Shown here piece by piece: positions 24,001 to 32,811 of a stretch of 64,000 nt of DNA. The DNA is taken from assembly GCA_012840385.1 (NCBI GenBank), contig DULK01000093.1, positions 124,001 to 188,000 of the forward strand. The letters are read 5' to 3'. This DNA is from Syntrophomonadaceae bacterium (GTDB taxonomy: Bacteria; Bacillota; DSM-12270; Thermacetogeniales; Thermacetogeniaceae). Both the position numbers and the translations under genes were made by a program. The first letter of the stretch is position 1, and each line of letters begins with the position of its first letter. The notes beneath the pieces were generated by a model. It worked only from the letters and a program-made list of their open reading frames with translations, made no database searches and was not told where the DNA came from.

Positions 24001-25719
24001 ATGCAGGATTGCCGGGTATTGAGGACCAAGCTGTACACTATTGACGGAAAGGGGTATAAGGCGTATCAGGAGATCCTGGGTGCTTACGACTTCGGAAAAT
24101 TCCATCTTTATATCGACCATGTACAGGGGGACCCCTTCGCAGCTCCTTCGAAGGTGAGGGTCAGGATAGCCCAGAGTGAGGCAGCCTTTCCCCCTAACCT
24201 TTACCAGACCAAGGCAAGGAAGATTGCTTTGAACGACTATCTGGCCAGGTGTTTTGCACAGGCGGTTGCCAGATTCTCCTCTGGTGTTCGGGGTACCGGG
24301 AAAAGCGGCTTGATAGCTATTGACTCCGGAAAGCAGGAGATCCTCGAGCGAAGCGCAGTGGTCATCAACGAGGATTACGTGGAAGCACGTTTCGTTTGCG
24401 GTCTCCCTGCCAGGGGCCGCACCATTATGGGTAAGGCCGCCGAAAAGATGTTCTTTCAGGAAATCCCCGCCATTGTAGAAAACAGTCTTTTTTATATTGC
24501 AATTAACCGAAAGGAACTCAATGAGTATGTCACTCTTATGGAGGACCAGGAATATATCAGGGATTCCCTTAGTAAGCGTTCTCTCGTTGCGTTTATCGCC
24601 AACGGTTCCATCCTGCCGCGCCGGAGCGGTATCAGTGACCAGCCATTGGCTGGAGCAAATGTCATTCCTTTTCAATGCCCCCCTGATCTTGAAGTGAGCT
24701 TTGATGTGCCAAACCACGGGACCATTCAAGGGATGGGAATACCGCAAGGTGTGACGTTGATCGTGGGAGGGGGGTATCACGGCAAATCCACGCTGCTTAG
24801 GGCGGTTGAAAGGGGAATTTATAATCACATCCCGGGGGACGGCAGGGAATGGGTAATCACAATCAGGGATGCTGTAAAAATTCGAGCAGAGGACGGGAGA
24901 AGGGTTGAAAAGGTTGACATCAGCCCTTTCATTAATAATCTTCCATTTAACCAGGACACCCGTCGTTTTACTACAGAAAATGCCAGCGGCAGTACCTCCC
25001 AGGCAGCCAACATCATCGAAGCGCTGGAAATCGGCTGCAAGTTGCTGCTGATCGACGAGGACACCAGCGCCACCAATTTCATGATCAGGGATGTGCGGAT
25101 GCAGGCCCTTGTTTCAAAAGAAAAAGAGCCGATTACCCCGTTTCTTGATAAGGTGCGCCAGTTGTGGAAAGATTTCGGCGTATCCAGCATTATCGTTGTA
25201 GGAGGGTCAGGAGACTATCTGGATGTGGCGGATCACGTTATCATGATGGATGAGTATAGGCCGCGCAATGTCACAGCCCAGGCAAGGACCATAACACAGA
25301 AGTATCAGTTGCGAAGGATTCCTGAAGGGGGAGATGAATTCGGAGAGATCAGGCCGCGCATTCCCTTGCCGCAAAGTTTCGACCCCCAGCGGGGACGAAA
25401 AGTAAAGGTTGGGGCAAAGGGTTTGGATACTGTTCAATTCGGTCATTACCGGATAGAACTTGATCACGTGGAGCAGCTGGTAGATGTCAGCCAGACCCGC
25501 GCCATTGCCGACATTATCTTTTATGCCTGGAAAAGGTATTTTGATGGCCACCGGACCCTTGCGGAGGTAATAGACAGCGTAGAGCGAGATTTGGATAAAT
25601 ACGGGCTCGATATAATTGCTCCTTTCAAAGATGAAAAAGTAGGGGATTACGCCAGGCCGCGCAGATACGAGATTGCGGCTGCCATCAACAGGCTGCGCAG
25701 CCTCGAGGTTAAGTCATAA
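24001..25719 (+). CDS. Predicted ABC-class ATPase (COG3044 type)
   Basis: 572 residues from ATG 24001. The first 230 residues are the family's own N-terminal domain (YDFGKFHLYIDHVQGDPFAAP, exact start of the conserved block shortened here). The ATPase core has an atypical Walker A, GGGYHGKSTLL (about 255), a signature-like SGSTSQA, and Walker B LLLIDEDTSATNFM. Proteins of this type include trypanosome MRB1590, which binds RNA; bacterial members are uncharacterised. No membrane helices are present, so it is not a transporter. It sits in a tight run with ddl, the K+ channel and a GDSL esterase, which does not reveal its role. Confidence 0.88.
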   Translation: MQDCRVLRTKLYTIDGKGYKAYQEILGAYDFGKFHLYIDHVQGDPFAAPSKVRVRIAQSEAAFPPNLYQTKARKIALNDYLARCFAQAVARFSSGVRGTGKSGLIAIDSGKQEILERSAVVINEDYVEARFVCGLPARGRTIMGKAAEKMFFQEIPAIVENSLFYIAINRKELNEYVTLMEDQEYIRDSLSKRSLVAFIANGSILPRRSGISDQPLAGANVIPFQCPPDLEVSFDVPNHGTIQGMGIPQGVTLIVGGGYHGKSTLLRAVERGIYNHIPGDGREWVITIRDAVKIRAEDGRRVEKVDISPFINNLPFNQDTRRFTTENASGSTSQAANIIEALEIGCKLLLIDEDTSATNFMIRDVRMQALVSKEKEPITPFLDKVRQLWKDFGVSSIIVVGGSGDYLDVADHVIMMDEYRPRNVTAQARTITQKYQLRRIPEGGDEFGEIRPRIPLPQSFDPQRGRKVKVGAKGLDTVQFGHYRIELDHVEQLVDVSQTRAIADIIFYAWKRYFDGHRTLAEVIDSVERDLDKYGLDIIAPFKDEKVGDYARPRRYEIAAAINRLRSLEVKS

Positions 25720-25732
25720 AGGGGGCAGCAGA

Positions 25733-26299
25733 ATGGAACGCAGGAAGAGAATCGTTTGTTTAGGTGACAGCCTCACTTACGGTTACCCTTACGGGCCAAG
25801 GTATTCCTGGGTTTATTACGCTGCCCGTAAAACCGGTCTCAATTTGGTGAACGCGGGTGTCAACGGGGATACCGTCGAGGATATGGCGAGGAGGTTTCCA
25901 GGTGATGTGCTTAAGAGGGAGCCTCTTGCCGTTGTGATACTCGGGGGCACCAATGATGCCTTCTGCAGCGAGGTTACCATTGCCCAAACGGTTTACTACC
26001 TGGAAGAAATGATCAAAGCTGCTGTTGATAACAATATCCAACCGGTTATAGGCCTTCCCCTTCCTGTAGATGATCCCTTGGTATCCGAAAAGCTTAAACG
26101 GATCTGCTCGGCCTACCGGGATACCGCCGGACGGTTCGAACTGGCGATAATAGATTTTGCTCCGCCCTTTATCGATCCCAAGTCAGGTACTGTAAGTGAT
26201 AACCTGTATGTAGACGGAGTCCATCCTAACAAGGCCGGTTATGAGGCAATGGGCGAAACGGCTGCCCATTTTTTTAGGGATCATTTTTTCCAGAGGTAA
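25733..26299 (+). CDS. GDSL/SGNH-type esterase
   Basis: 188 residues; ATG 25733 follows AAAGGGGGC, although the frame is open further upstream within the ATPase gene. All four SGNH blocks are present: GDSLTYG (nucleophile Ser), GVNGDTV (Gly), LGGTND (Asn) and DGVHPNKAGY (Asp and His). There is no signal peptide, so the esterase is cytoplasmic, like the TesA/YpmR-type acyl hydrolases of Firmicutes. The substrate is unknown. Its last 19 bases overlap the end of the convergent TtcA-like gene. Confidence 0.9.
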   Translation: MERRKRIVCLGDSLTYGYPYGPRYSWVYYAARKTGLNLVNAGVNGDTVEDMARRFPGDVLKREPLAVVILGGTNDAFCSEVTIAQTVYYLEEMIKAAVDNNIQPVIGLPLPVDDPLVSEKLKRICSAYRDTAGRFELAIIDFAPPFIDPKSGTVSDNLYVDGVHPNKAGYEAMGETAAHFFRDHFFQR

Positions 26300-27009
26300 T
26301 CCGGCTTTGCATTGGCGAAGGCCGTCAGAAGCCTGCTCCTGACACCGGGAAATTTATGTTCGAGGTAAGCCACTAACTCCTTCATTTCTTCCCGCTTAGT
26401 ATGGTGGTTGGCAGGGCAGGGGTTTTGAATAACGGGGAACTGAAAGGTTTGAACAAAGTGCTCGATCGTCTTCTCCCTGACGTAGATTAACGGCCGGATC
26501 AACGTGATCTCACGCCGTGACAGGTAGCTGACCGGCTGGAAAGTTTTGATCCGCCGTTCGTAAAAAAGGCATAAAAAGAATGTCTCAATGGCATCGTCAA
26601 GGTGGTGTGCAAGAGCCACCTTGTTACACCCCAACTGTTTGGCTGCGGAGTGCAAGGCACCGTTGCGCATCTTGCTGCAAAGGGAACAGGGGTTGGGTTC
26701 CCGGCGATATTCAAAGACAACCGGCCCGATCTGTGTATGAACACATGACCAGGTAATACCCTTCTCGCGGCAGAAATCCCGGATGGGGTCGAGGGATGCG
26801 CCAAACCCCAGGTCAACGGTTACTCCCACGATGTCAAATTTAACAGGTGAAAATTTCTTTATTTCTGATAAAACAGTGAGCAGCGTGAGGCTGTCCTTAC
26901 CGCCGGAAAGGCCGGCGGCAATTCGGTCTCCCTCCTGTATCATGTTATAGTGGGTGATGGCTTTTCCGACGGGTTTCCATAACGAGTCATGATAGCGTTT
27001 TTTCGACAA
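26281..27009 (-). CDS. TtcA-like PP-loop ATPase (tRNA thiolation family)
   Basis: 242 residues on the minus strand. TTG at 27009 is chosen because GGAGGT lies eight bases upstream; the longer in-frame ATG at 27024 overlaps that site. SGGKDS (about 35) is the PP-loop that adenylates the base, and PNPCSLCSKMRNGAL plus a later NPCPA supply cysteines for a 4Fe-4S cluster, as in TtcA/TtuA-type enzymes that make thio-modified tRNA bases. ALAHHLDDAIETF is also typical. Bacterial TtcA makes 2-thiocytidine at tRNA position 32; whether this shorter homologue does so is not certain. Confidence 0.85.
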   Translation of the reverse strand: MSKKRYHDSLWKPVGKAITHYNMIQEGDRIAAGLSGGKDSLTLLTVLSEIKKFSPVKFDIVGVTVDLGFGASLDPIRDFCREKGITWSCVHTQIGPVVFEYRREPNPCSLCSKMRNGALHSAAKQLGCNKVALAHHLDDAIETFFLCLFYERRIKTFQPVSYLSRREITLIRPLIYVREKTIEHFVQTFQFPVIQNPCPANHHTKREEMKELVAYLEHKFPGVRSRLLTAFANAKPDYLWKK

Positions 27010-27210
27010 AAAGATTACCTCCACTTTTTTATGCTTAATTATTATAGCGGAGGACCCCTAGCAAAATCTAGCCCAGCAATAAAGCGCTTTTAATTTACCC
27101 ACAGGTATTTCGTAAGGCGAATGGTATGTCGACTAATATATGTCTTATTCAAAGAGGTGATAGACATCTCCAAATTTATCGAGTTATAATGTTCAAAGAA
27201 GGAATCGAGG

Positions 27211-27672
27211 ATGTTTAACATTGTGCTTTACGAGCCCGATATTCCACAAAATACGGGTAATATAGCCCGGCTTTGTGCTGCGACCGGGTGCAATTTGCAC
27301 CTTATTGGGCCCCTTGGTTTTTCCCTCCAGGATCGCTTTCTTAAAAGGGCAGGCCTTGATTACTGGGATCTTGTAAGAATATCTTACTATGATTCGTTCC
27401 AGGAGTTGCGTAATAAATATCCGGAAGCAACTTACTACTATATATCGACCAAAGGAAAAAATAACTATACAAGCGTTGATTTTACAAAAGGCGACTTTTT
27501 TGTTTTTGGAAGCGAAACCAGGGGACTGCCGGGAGAGCTTTTGGAAAAGAATCAAGAGTTTTGTCTTCGTATTCCCATGGTTCCTGCAGCAAGGTGTTTA
27601 AATTTATCTAACGCGGTGGCTATTGTTGTCTACGAAGCACTTCGTAAACAAAAGTTTAGTGGTTTAAGCTGA
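27211..27672 (+). CDS. trmL: tRNA (cytidine(34)-2'-O)-methyltransferase
   Basis: 153 residues from ATG 27211, behind GAAGGAATCGAGG. It is a short SPOUT-class methyltransferase: NIVLYEPDIPQNTGNIARL at the N-terminus, LIGPLGFSL, FVFGSETRGLP, and RIPMVPAARCLNLSNAVAIV forming the knotted SAM site. TrmL methylates the wobble cytidine or uridine of tRNA-Leu in many bacteria. The length and all three motifs agree with TrmL and not with the longer TrmH/RlmB. A small hypothetical gene follows 20 bases later. Confidence 0.94.
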   Translation: MFNIVLYEPDIPQNTGNIARLCAATGCNLHLIGPLGFSLQDRFLKRAGLDYWDLVRISYYDSFQELRNKYPEATYYYISTKGKNNYTSVDFTKGDFFVFGSETRGLPGELLEKNQEFCLRIPMVPAARCLNLSNAVAIVVYEALRKQKFSGLS

Positions 27673-27692
27673 TCTATATGGAGGGAAATATT

Positions 27693-27950
27693 TTGGGGAA
27701 TAGTGGCCAGTTGCCTCGCAAATTTTGGGAAGAACTACTCCAGTTGTATGATGAGTTTATTAAACTCGGCAAAACGGACGAGCGGACTCTGGAAATGCTT
27801 GAGAAGGCAGATTTACTGAGGGAAGGCACGATAATGGGTAAAGAGATACTGGAGACCTTTCCCCACCTTGATTTCAAAGATGTTGACGCCTTTGTAAAGC
27901 GGGGGATGAGGGAAAGAATTGTGGAGGAACTGCGTAAAGCGCCTGAATGA
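27693..27950 (+). CDS. Hypothetical protein, 85 residues
   Basis: TTG 27693 is preferred since GGAGGG (27680-27686) lies just ahead; the in-frame ATG at 27678 overlaps that site. The product is acidic and helical (QLPRKFWEELLQLYDEFIKL, then LEMLEKADLLREG and MRERIVEELRKAPE). There are no cysteines, metal sites or membrane helices. I do not recognise it. It is close behind trmL and ends 54 bases before tRNA-Ala, so trmL, this gene and the tRNA might be transcribed together. Confidence 0.7.
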   Translation: MGNSGQLPRKFWEELLQLYDEFIKLGKTDERTLEMLEKADLLREGTIMGKEILETFPHLDFKDVDAFVKRGMRERIVEELRKAPE

Positions 27951-28004
27951 TTTTCTTTGCACTTGACAGCGGGGCTCTTGCAAGATAATATTAGGAAAGG
28001 TAAT

Positions 28005-28080
<76 letters not shown>

Positions 28081-28088
28081 GAAAAATC

Positions 28089-28116
28089 AAGGCTTCCGGG
28101 ATGGGAAGCCTTTTTC
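28089..28116 (+). terminator. Terminator after tRNA-Ala
   Basis: AAGGCTTCC pairs with GGGAAGCCTT around a small loop, followed by TTTTTC. Confidence 0.8.
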
Positions 28117-28205
28117 TTTGGCTAATTTTACTGCAATTTTGGATTTAATCAACGTTAATATGGATTATTGAATCCAGCTTGGAGACTGCCTTTCGATTTG
28201 ATTCC

Positions 28206-28418
28206 TCAAGTACCAAAGAAAACACAGGCAATGCTGTACTGGAAGCGAGGTGCCAGAAAGGACGGCAGCAGGGAAACTGTCTTTTTACAGGCCGGGCAGT
28301 AGTAGTGTTGGATTAAAATAACGTAAGTACCCGTTAATGCTAAGGCGTTCCGGCTGTAAAAGCCGTGCCGGTGGAGTCTCCTTTCGTACCTTCGTGCCCG
28401 CATAAAGGATTGGGACAA
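28206..28418 (-). pseudogene. Fragment of a DUF6431-like transposase-associated protein
   Basis: A 70-residue minus-strand frame carries YYCPACKKTVSLLPSFLAPR followed by a hydrophobic helix and stop. The CPxC zinc half-site with LLPSFLxPxxQYS is the N-terminal DUF6431 motif that precedes many IS-type transposases. The transposase body is missing and no terminal inverted repeats were seen, so this is a remnant, lying 125 bases behind tRNA-Ala. Confidence 0.55.
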
Positions 28419-28553
28419 CCATACAATTCAGGGAATAAATTCCGATACCCGCGCTACGGAGCGCTGCTATGTGCAGAAGCTTGAGAAGCTAGCAATCGAA
28501 TGCGGGGTTAAGTTGAGGTAGAGCACGAATGAGGAGCTTAAGTTGGAGGGATT

Positions 28554-28961
28554 GTGGTGGCCGTATGCGACCCTTTCTTTGCCGACTACTTGAAAGAAGG
28601 GGAGATCATCGAGAGTACCGACCTCACCGGCGAAATAAAAGGCATTTTTATGAGAGCTGGGAAGAAAGTATTACCTCTTATGAACTACCCTTACCGGATG
28701 CTCTGCTACCGGAAGGGGGAAGGCAAGCTTTTATTCAGCGTGAATCTGGAGGAATCTTCTTTTGGTACGTGTTACTTTGGGGTTGATAAAGGGGGCAGCC
28801 ACTATACTTTGAGGCCAGGAATCAAAGTAGAGAATATAGATACCTACTGCCTTCCCAGGTACCAAAGAGTTTATTTGTGGGAATTAGAAAACATGGATAT
28901 TAACAAGGTAGTTTTTTACCACGGCAGTGTGGAGCAAAATTGTCGAATTACCGAGAATTAA
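28554..28961 (+). CDS. Hypothetical protein, 135 residues
   Basis: The frame starts with GTG 28554 (a second GTG follows at 28557) behind TTGGAGGG. The protein looks beta-rich (KGIFMRAGKKVLPLMNYPYR, LLFSVNLEESSFGTCYFGVD, RVYLWELENMD), with no membrane helix, signal peptide or metal motif. I do not recognise a family. The next gene begins 11 bases after its stop and both are read in the same direction, so they form a two-gene unit near the island edge. Function unknown. Confidence 0.6.
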   Translation: MVAVCDPFFADYLKEGEIIESTDLTGEIKGIFMRAGKKVLPLMNYPYRMLCYRKGEGKLLFSVNLEESSFGTCYFGVDKGGSHYTLRPGIKVENIDTYCLPRYQRVYLWELENMDINKVVFYHGSVEQNCRITEN

Positions 28962-28972
28962 AAGGGGCGTTC

Positions 28973-29593
28973 ATGGTGAAAAGTGAGTTGGTAACAGTTC
29001 TTAAGAGTGTAGACCTATTTCACAAAACCTGCATCTTGATGCTTAGCGACTTTATTTCTTACGTTAAGGATCGCTTATTGGGTAAAAACTTATTCATGTG
29101 GGAGGATGTATCAGGTTATGGAGTGTGGCATAAAGTGTCCCAACATGTGGGGAATTTTGTGTTTGAACACAATAATTGCCTGAAGTTTGCTTTTCTATTA
29201 ATCAAAGCTAACGAAGACGCAATAAGGAATGGACCAGGGTATAAAGATGTATGTGCAGATCTGCAGGTCGATCTTCGTTTTCCTCTTCTGTTTGTTACGG
29301 GAGTTTACCAACCGCTAAGTTCGGGAAATGCGGATCAGTTCCGAAAAGACCTAAACCTGCGCCGCGCATGGCCCCAGCACTTGTTAAAACTACAAGTTCC
29401 TGACCATGTGCTACAAAAGGTGAAATGCTCTTCTCCATATTGCTTCAACCAAGAGCTTTCGTTTGAGACGGACCCCTCGGTGGGAAACTGGTGGTGCAAT
29501 AGTGCGCAGTTCAAAATATGGCGCGTCACCGATATAAAAGATCAGAAAACGTTAGTTAAAATTGCAGATGAACTACTATGCAAGCAAGGTTAA
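28973..29593 (+). CDS. Hypothetical protein, 206 residues
   Basis: ATG 28973 has AAGGGGCG upstream; an in-frame TTG at 28940 overlaps the previous gene and is less likely. The product is a mixed alpha/beta soluble protein. Distinct parts are YGVWHKVSQHVGNFVFEHNN, the LRFPLLFVTGVYQPL strand pair, and a C-terminal KIWRVTDIKDQ segment; two cysteine clusters are loose. I know no family with these features. It is paired with the gene before it and convergent with the minus-strand gene ending at 29597, only three bases away. Confidence 0.6.
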   Translation: MVKSELVTVLKSVDLFHKTCILMLSDFISYVKDRLLGKNLFMWEDVSGYGVWHKVSQHVGNFVFEHNNCLKFAFLLIKANEDAIRNGPGYKDVCADLQVDLRFPLLFVTGVYQPLSSGNADQFRKDLNLRRAWPQHLLKLQVPDHVLQKVKCSSPYCFNQELSFETDPSVGNWWCNSAQFKIWRVTDIKDQKTLVKIADELLCKQG

Positions 29594-29596
29594 ACT

Positions 29597-30541
29597 TTAA
29601 AATTTACCCTCGATTTCTGCCGCGACTTCACCGGCCCGATTCGCCGCTGTAAAAAAGCCGTTACAGAAATCCATCCCAAAATTAGCAAGATGCTCCTTCC
29701 AGAGCTTTCCCTGTTCACGGCTGAGGGATGGTTCTCCATATATCGAGATTGCAGTCAAGGACACATCAACCTTACTTCCCGCTAAAAGGAACGGCAGGCA
29801 CAGTACCACTCGGCGGGGATAGCGCCAATCTGGCTGGAAATTGAAACGGTAGCGCCCGCTCAAAGTAAGATAGGTGGGTAGTTCGTTAAATTGGCCCTGA
29901 AGAAATAAGCGTTTCGTACTTCCCTCCAAACGGGGCAGTTTTTCTGCCCTGGCAAACCGATCGAAAAGAGCTAATCCAACCCCTAGAGCCCGACGCCGGG
30001 AGAGTCTTTGAAAAGGAGGAACGGGTTCCTGGTTGGTGGCATAGAGAGTGGCATAAAAAGCTAGCAACAACTTTTCTAGGAAGCAAGATGGCAAGGGCTT
30101 GAGGAATTCCGATAGTTGGTTTTCACTTTCTATCTGCACCGCCATAACCCAGGCCAGCACTTTTACATCCAGTTGCTCGTTTGGTGGGGGATACGGAATG
30201 TGAGTGTAACTTTCATGTTTGATGCACAAAGAAGACAGCTTCAACGGGTCCTCTGCCACTTCCAGAGCCCACTGACCGATGGGGTCGGTATGGCTTGCCC
30301 GGCGCGGGTCCGCGGATAGCCAGGCGGTGAAATCTTCCCGATCGAAAGGCACTTCAATCCAGTCCAGCAAATTCTCTCCTTTTTTCCTATCCCAACACTC
30401 AAGCCTTTCCCTTCTGGTCAAAAGGAAATCTTTATAGTCATCGGGGTTGCCGCCCCAGAGAAAGAGAAAATCTTTTTCGGTGAAGACCACCTCTACGAGG
30501 TACTGGCCGTCATAAATAAGGCCGGCTTTTTCTTTTTTCAC
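29597..30541 (-). CDS. Hypothetical protein in the decayed WYL-regulator cluster
   Basis: 314 residues from a GTG read from 30541, with GGAGGG seven bases upstream; a longer frame exists but overlaps a remnant gene. The N-terminal 100 residues contain LFLWGGNPDDYKDFL and LLDWIEVPFDREDFTAWL, a module repeated in the broken neighbour at 30604-30960. The remainder is alpha/beta with RYRFNFQPDWRYPRRVVLCL and a Gly-Phe-rich end. I do not recognise it. Its position behind a WYL regulator resembles clusters of mobile or defence genes, but that is weak evidence. Confidence 0.6.
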   Translation of the reverse strand: MKKEKAGLIYDGQYLVEVVFTEKDFLFLWGGNPDDYKDFLLTRRERLECWDRKKGENLLDWIEVPFDREDFTAWLSADPRRASHTDPIGQWALEVAEDPLKLSSLCIKHESYTHIPYPPPNEQLDVKVLAWVMAVQIESENQLSEFLKPLPSCFLEKLLLAFYATLYATNQEPVPPFQRLSRRRALGVGLALFDRFARAEKLPRLEGSTKRLFLQGQFNELPTYLTLSGRYRFNFQPDWRYPRRVVLCLPFLLAGSKVDVSLTAISIYGEPSLSREQGKLWKEHLANFGMDFCNGFFTAANRAGEVAAEIEGKF

Positions 30542-30603
30542 GTGTTGACCCTCCATTCCTGATGTTTCACCCTGCGCAGCCTGCTCCGGTGGTATGGTTT
30601 TGG

Positions 30604-30960
30604 TTACTTCAACGCAGAACGAAGGCCATGCTTGATTTCTTCGATATACCCGTCTGCCTGGGCATCGGAGAAGAAGTGGTGACTGCCCACTCCAGGTGAG
30701 CGTCAGGCTGACCTGCCCCTGTAGGGTTTTCCCGCGCCCAGGCGATATAATCCACCAGATCAAAGGGTACGCGCACTAACCAGTGTAACGGATGTTTGTC
30801 CCGCGCCTCCTGGTAAGCTCGAGTGGTGGCGGCCAAAAAGTCAGGGTAAGCGTGGTCATCTCCGCCCCAGAGCTTCCGGTATTCCTCCGGCCCGTAAGTC
30901 CACCCATATAAGGCGGTTGCCGTCGCAGGCGAAGCGGAATTCCGGCTACACCTCCATACC
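30604..30960 (-). pseudogene. Frameshifted paralogue of the N-terminal module of the neighbouring gene
   Basis: Reading the minus strand, one frame gives YGPEEYRKLWGGDDHAYPDF, then LHWLVRVPFDLVDYIAWARE, clearly parallel to LFLWGGNPDDYKDFL and LLDWIEVPFDREDFTAWL in the next gene. Near 30690 the frame must shift for the reading to continue as SDAQADGYIEEIKHGLRSAL and K before TAA at 30604. Either the gene is broken or the frameshift is a sequencing error. No start codon with a ribosome site was found at the 5' end, near the end of the WYL remnant. Confidence 0.55.
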
Positions 30961-30962
30961 CC

Positions 30963-31329
30963 CTAAAAAGCGCCGGTCTCGCGCCGGTAAATTGAGAGCG
31001 TTTCTTTCAGGGTTGCGACTATGGCCTCCCGCAGCCAGCCCGGCTCCAGCACCTCCACGGCCGCGCCCCAACCCATAAGCCAGGGGATCATCTCTGCGGC
31101 GCCGCTCACCTCGAAGCGCACCTCGAGGCCCCCGTCCGGCAACTCCTCCGTGACCTGGCTGGCGTGGTATCTGCCGGATGGTCTTCTCGCTCGGCTCCCG
31201 GTCCTTCACTTCCCGGTATGCCTCCTTGAGTTCCTCCAAGGTGGCCCCGCCCGCGGGCGTCCTCTCGATCACCGCGAGCAGGATCTTAATAACCGCTTCC
31301 GGGTGATCCCGGGTGCGCGGGTAAGGCAT
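30963..31329 (-). pseudogene. Broken WYL-domain transcriptional regulator
   Basis: The first 55 codons (from ATG at 31329, MPYPRTRDHPEAVIKILLAV ... ATLEELKEAYREVKDREPSEKT with the middle omitted) form the winged-helix DNA-binding start of a WYL regulator. Then the sequence jumps, out of frame, to YHASQVTEELPDGGLEVRFE and GWGAAVEVLEPGWLREAIVA, the C-terminal WCX part, ending at TAG 30963-30965. Roughly 200 codons of the WYL domain are absent. WYL proteins often regulate phage-defence and stress genes and bind ligands; this copy cannot be functional as written. Confidence 0.7.
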
Positions 31330-31692
31330 AATTTTCTCCCCTCCCGTATCTTTCTAACTGATACCCAGGAATTTGTATTCCTGCCTCATTTTCTGCAGCC
31401 GCGAACATTTCCCCAAAGACCTTCCGTTTATATGCCCGGTAAAGGTCGTCGACGTGTCGGCTCTGCCGGGCCAGGACGTATTTTCCCGACGTTGAAGCTT
31501 AACTTGTCCACGACCAACCGAAGGTCCAGCTACAGAAGCCGTAGGCATTCTGCTTATGGGATTTGATTAGTTCCAGGACCTTTTTTTCCTGCTGCTCCGT
31601 CAGGCAGTCTTTGCCTTCGCAAGAAAGCAGGTCCACATAGGCGGTTTCCGGCTGTATCCTTAGTCCTCGATAAGGCCGGTGACGTTTCCACT
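31286..31692 (-). pseudogene. Unidentified gene fragments upstream of the WYL remnant
   Basis: Two open pieces are readable on the minus strand. The first (about 31692 to TAA 31499) reads TAYVDLLSCEGKDCLTEQQE and ends AYGFCSWTFGWSWTS. The second, in another frame (about 31487 to TAA 31286), reads KYVLARQSRHVDDLYRAYKR and continues to LERYGRGENYA. They could be one gene split by a frameshift at about 31495. Neither half matches a family that I know. Confidence 0.35.
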
Positions 31693-31694
31693 TC

Positions 31695-31875
31695 TTACTC
31701 CCGGAACGCCCGTTTGAACTCGGCGATCAGTGCTTCTTGTTCGGGCTCACTCAGGCGGAACCTTTTTCGATTGCTGCCGCAGTCTTCCTGCTGGTCCCCC
31801 CCGTAACCCCCCGCATCCCATGCCGAAAAGTACAGCCGGCAGGCACATGGCCCAGAAAAGCGCTCTCTTTTTCAT
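31695..31875 (-). pseudogene. Small lipoprotein gene interrupted at a G7 tract
   Basis: From ATG 31875 the minus strand reads MKKRALFWAMCLPAVLFGMG and then CGG, a lipoprotein signal peptide with its lipobox Cys. At a run of seven G (about 31796-31802 as C on the plus strand) the reading frame leaves the expected course and stops at TGA 31747. If one G is removed, the frame continues to EEQEALIAEFKRAFRE-like sequence (SEPEQEALIAEFKRAFRE) and TAA 31695. Either phase variation by slippage, real decay or a sequencing error. Confidence 0.5.
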
Positions 31876-32271
31876 CTCAACCACACTTTTCCAGCTTAGC
31901 GTTCCGGGTTGATAATACCCGATCAATCGGACACATTACTGTCCGTAGCGCCGCGAAGCAATGGAGTTTCTTATCAATCGGGGGATGAATTATAGGCAGG
32001 CTGTTTGATACCTGCCAGGTTTTTCTTGTCGGCTTTTGGCATGATATCATGGGGTTTTGCAACGGATTCCTAGATTCAGTGGAAAACCAATAATCCCAAG
32101 CGTTGCTTACGAAAGAGAACTAATCAGATCACTTGCCGATTATCTCCCCATGCTCGAAGAGGAAAAACCTATTTTTTGGCGAATAGTGTAAAAGAAACCA
32201 GGGCAGTTGTTTATACCATCCGAAGTTAGTACCTCCCAGGTTTGTTCAGCCCCTTAACCGTCTAGGGGGTT

Positions 32272-32811
32272 TTGTATGTCTGGCATCAGTTTCAACAGCA
32301 AGGGAATTTTTTGTGCCTGGTCACGGCGGCACAGCGGGTGGAAGAGAAACGAAAGCTGCTGCGCAGGCTTGAGCATATCCGGAAGATGGTAACAGTCGAA
32401 AGGGAACGATCCGCCAACCTGAAGAAGCGATTGGCGTCCGAAGAAAGGGACCTTAAGCGGCTGGACGGGCTGTCGCTGGTAAACCTGTTTCACACCATAC
32501 TCGGCGACAAGGAGGATGCCAGGCAAAAAGAGCGGCAAGAATACCTAGCCGCCAGGCTCAGTTACGATGAATCCTGTGATACCCTAAAGGCCCTGGAAGC
32601 CGAGCTGAAGAACCTGGAGCTGGAAGTTGAAGCTCTCGGGGATCCGGAGCAGGAATATAAAGCCGCTTTGAAAGAGAAGGAGAGAATTTTGCTCCAGTCT
32701 GGCGGGCCTGCCGCCCGGCGACTTTTTGAACTGGACGATTTCCGCCATTTCCGGTTGTCAAAGAGCTTTTTGCTTGCTCAAGTAAACCTTATTACTAACA
32801 TGGGTTGCTAA
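32272..32811 (+). pseudogene. Coiled-coil protein fragment, truncated at both ends
   Basis: The frame opens without a good start (TTG 32272, no ribosome site) with WHQFQQQGNF, then changes into a well-kept coiled coil (RVEEKRKLLRRLEHIRKMVT ... LKALEAELKNLELEVEALGD) and breaks off after GGPAARRLFELDD into unrelated residues. A hairpin with CCCCT and AGGGGG (about 32252-32274) lies just before the frame. The core looks like a longer cytoplasmic coiled-coil protein of this bacterial group, of which only the middle survives. Confidence 0.5.

Noticed and set aside
23947-24828. 293-codon open frame on the minus strand
   Set aside because: It lies fully across the K+ channel end and the ABC-class ATPase gene, has no ribosome site and no family pattern; it is a product of codon bias on the other strand.
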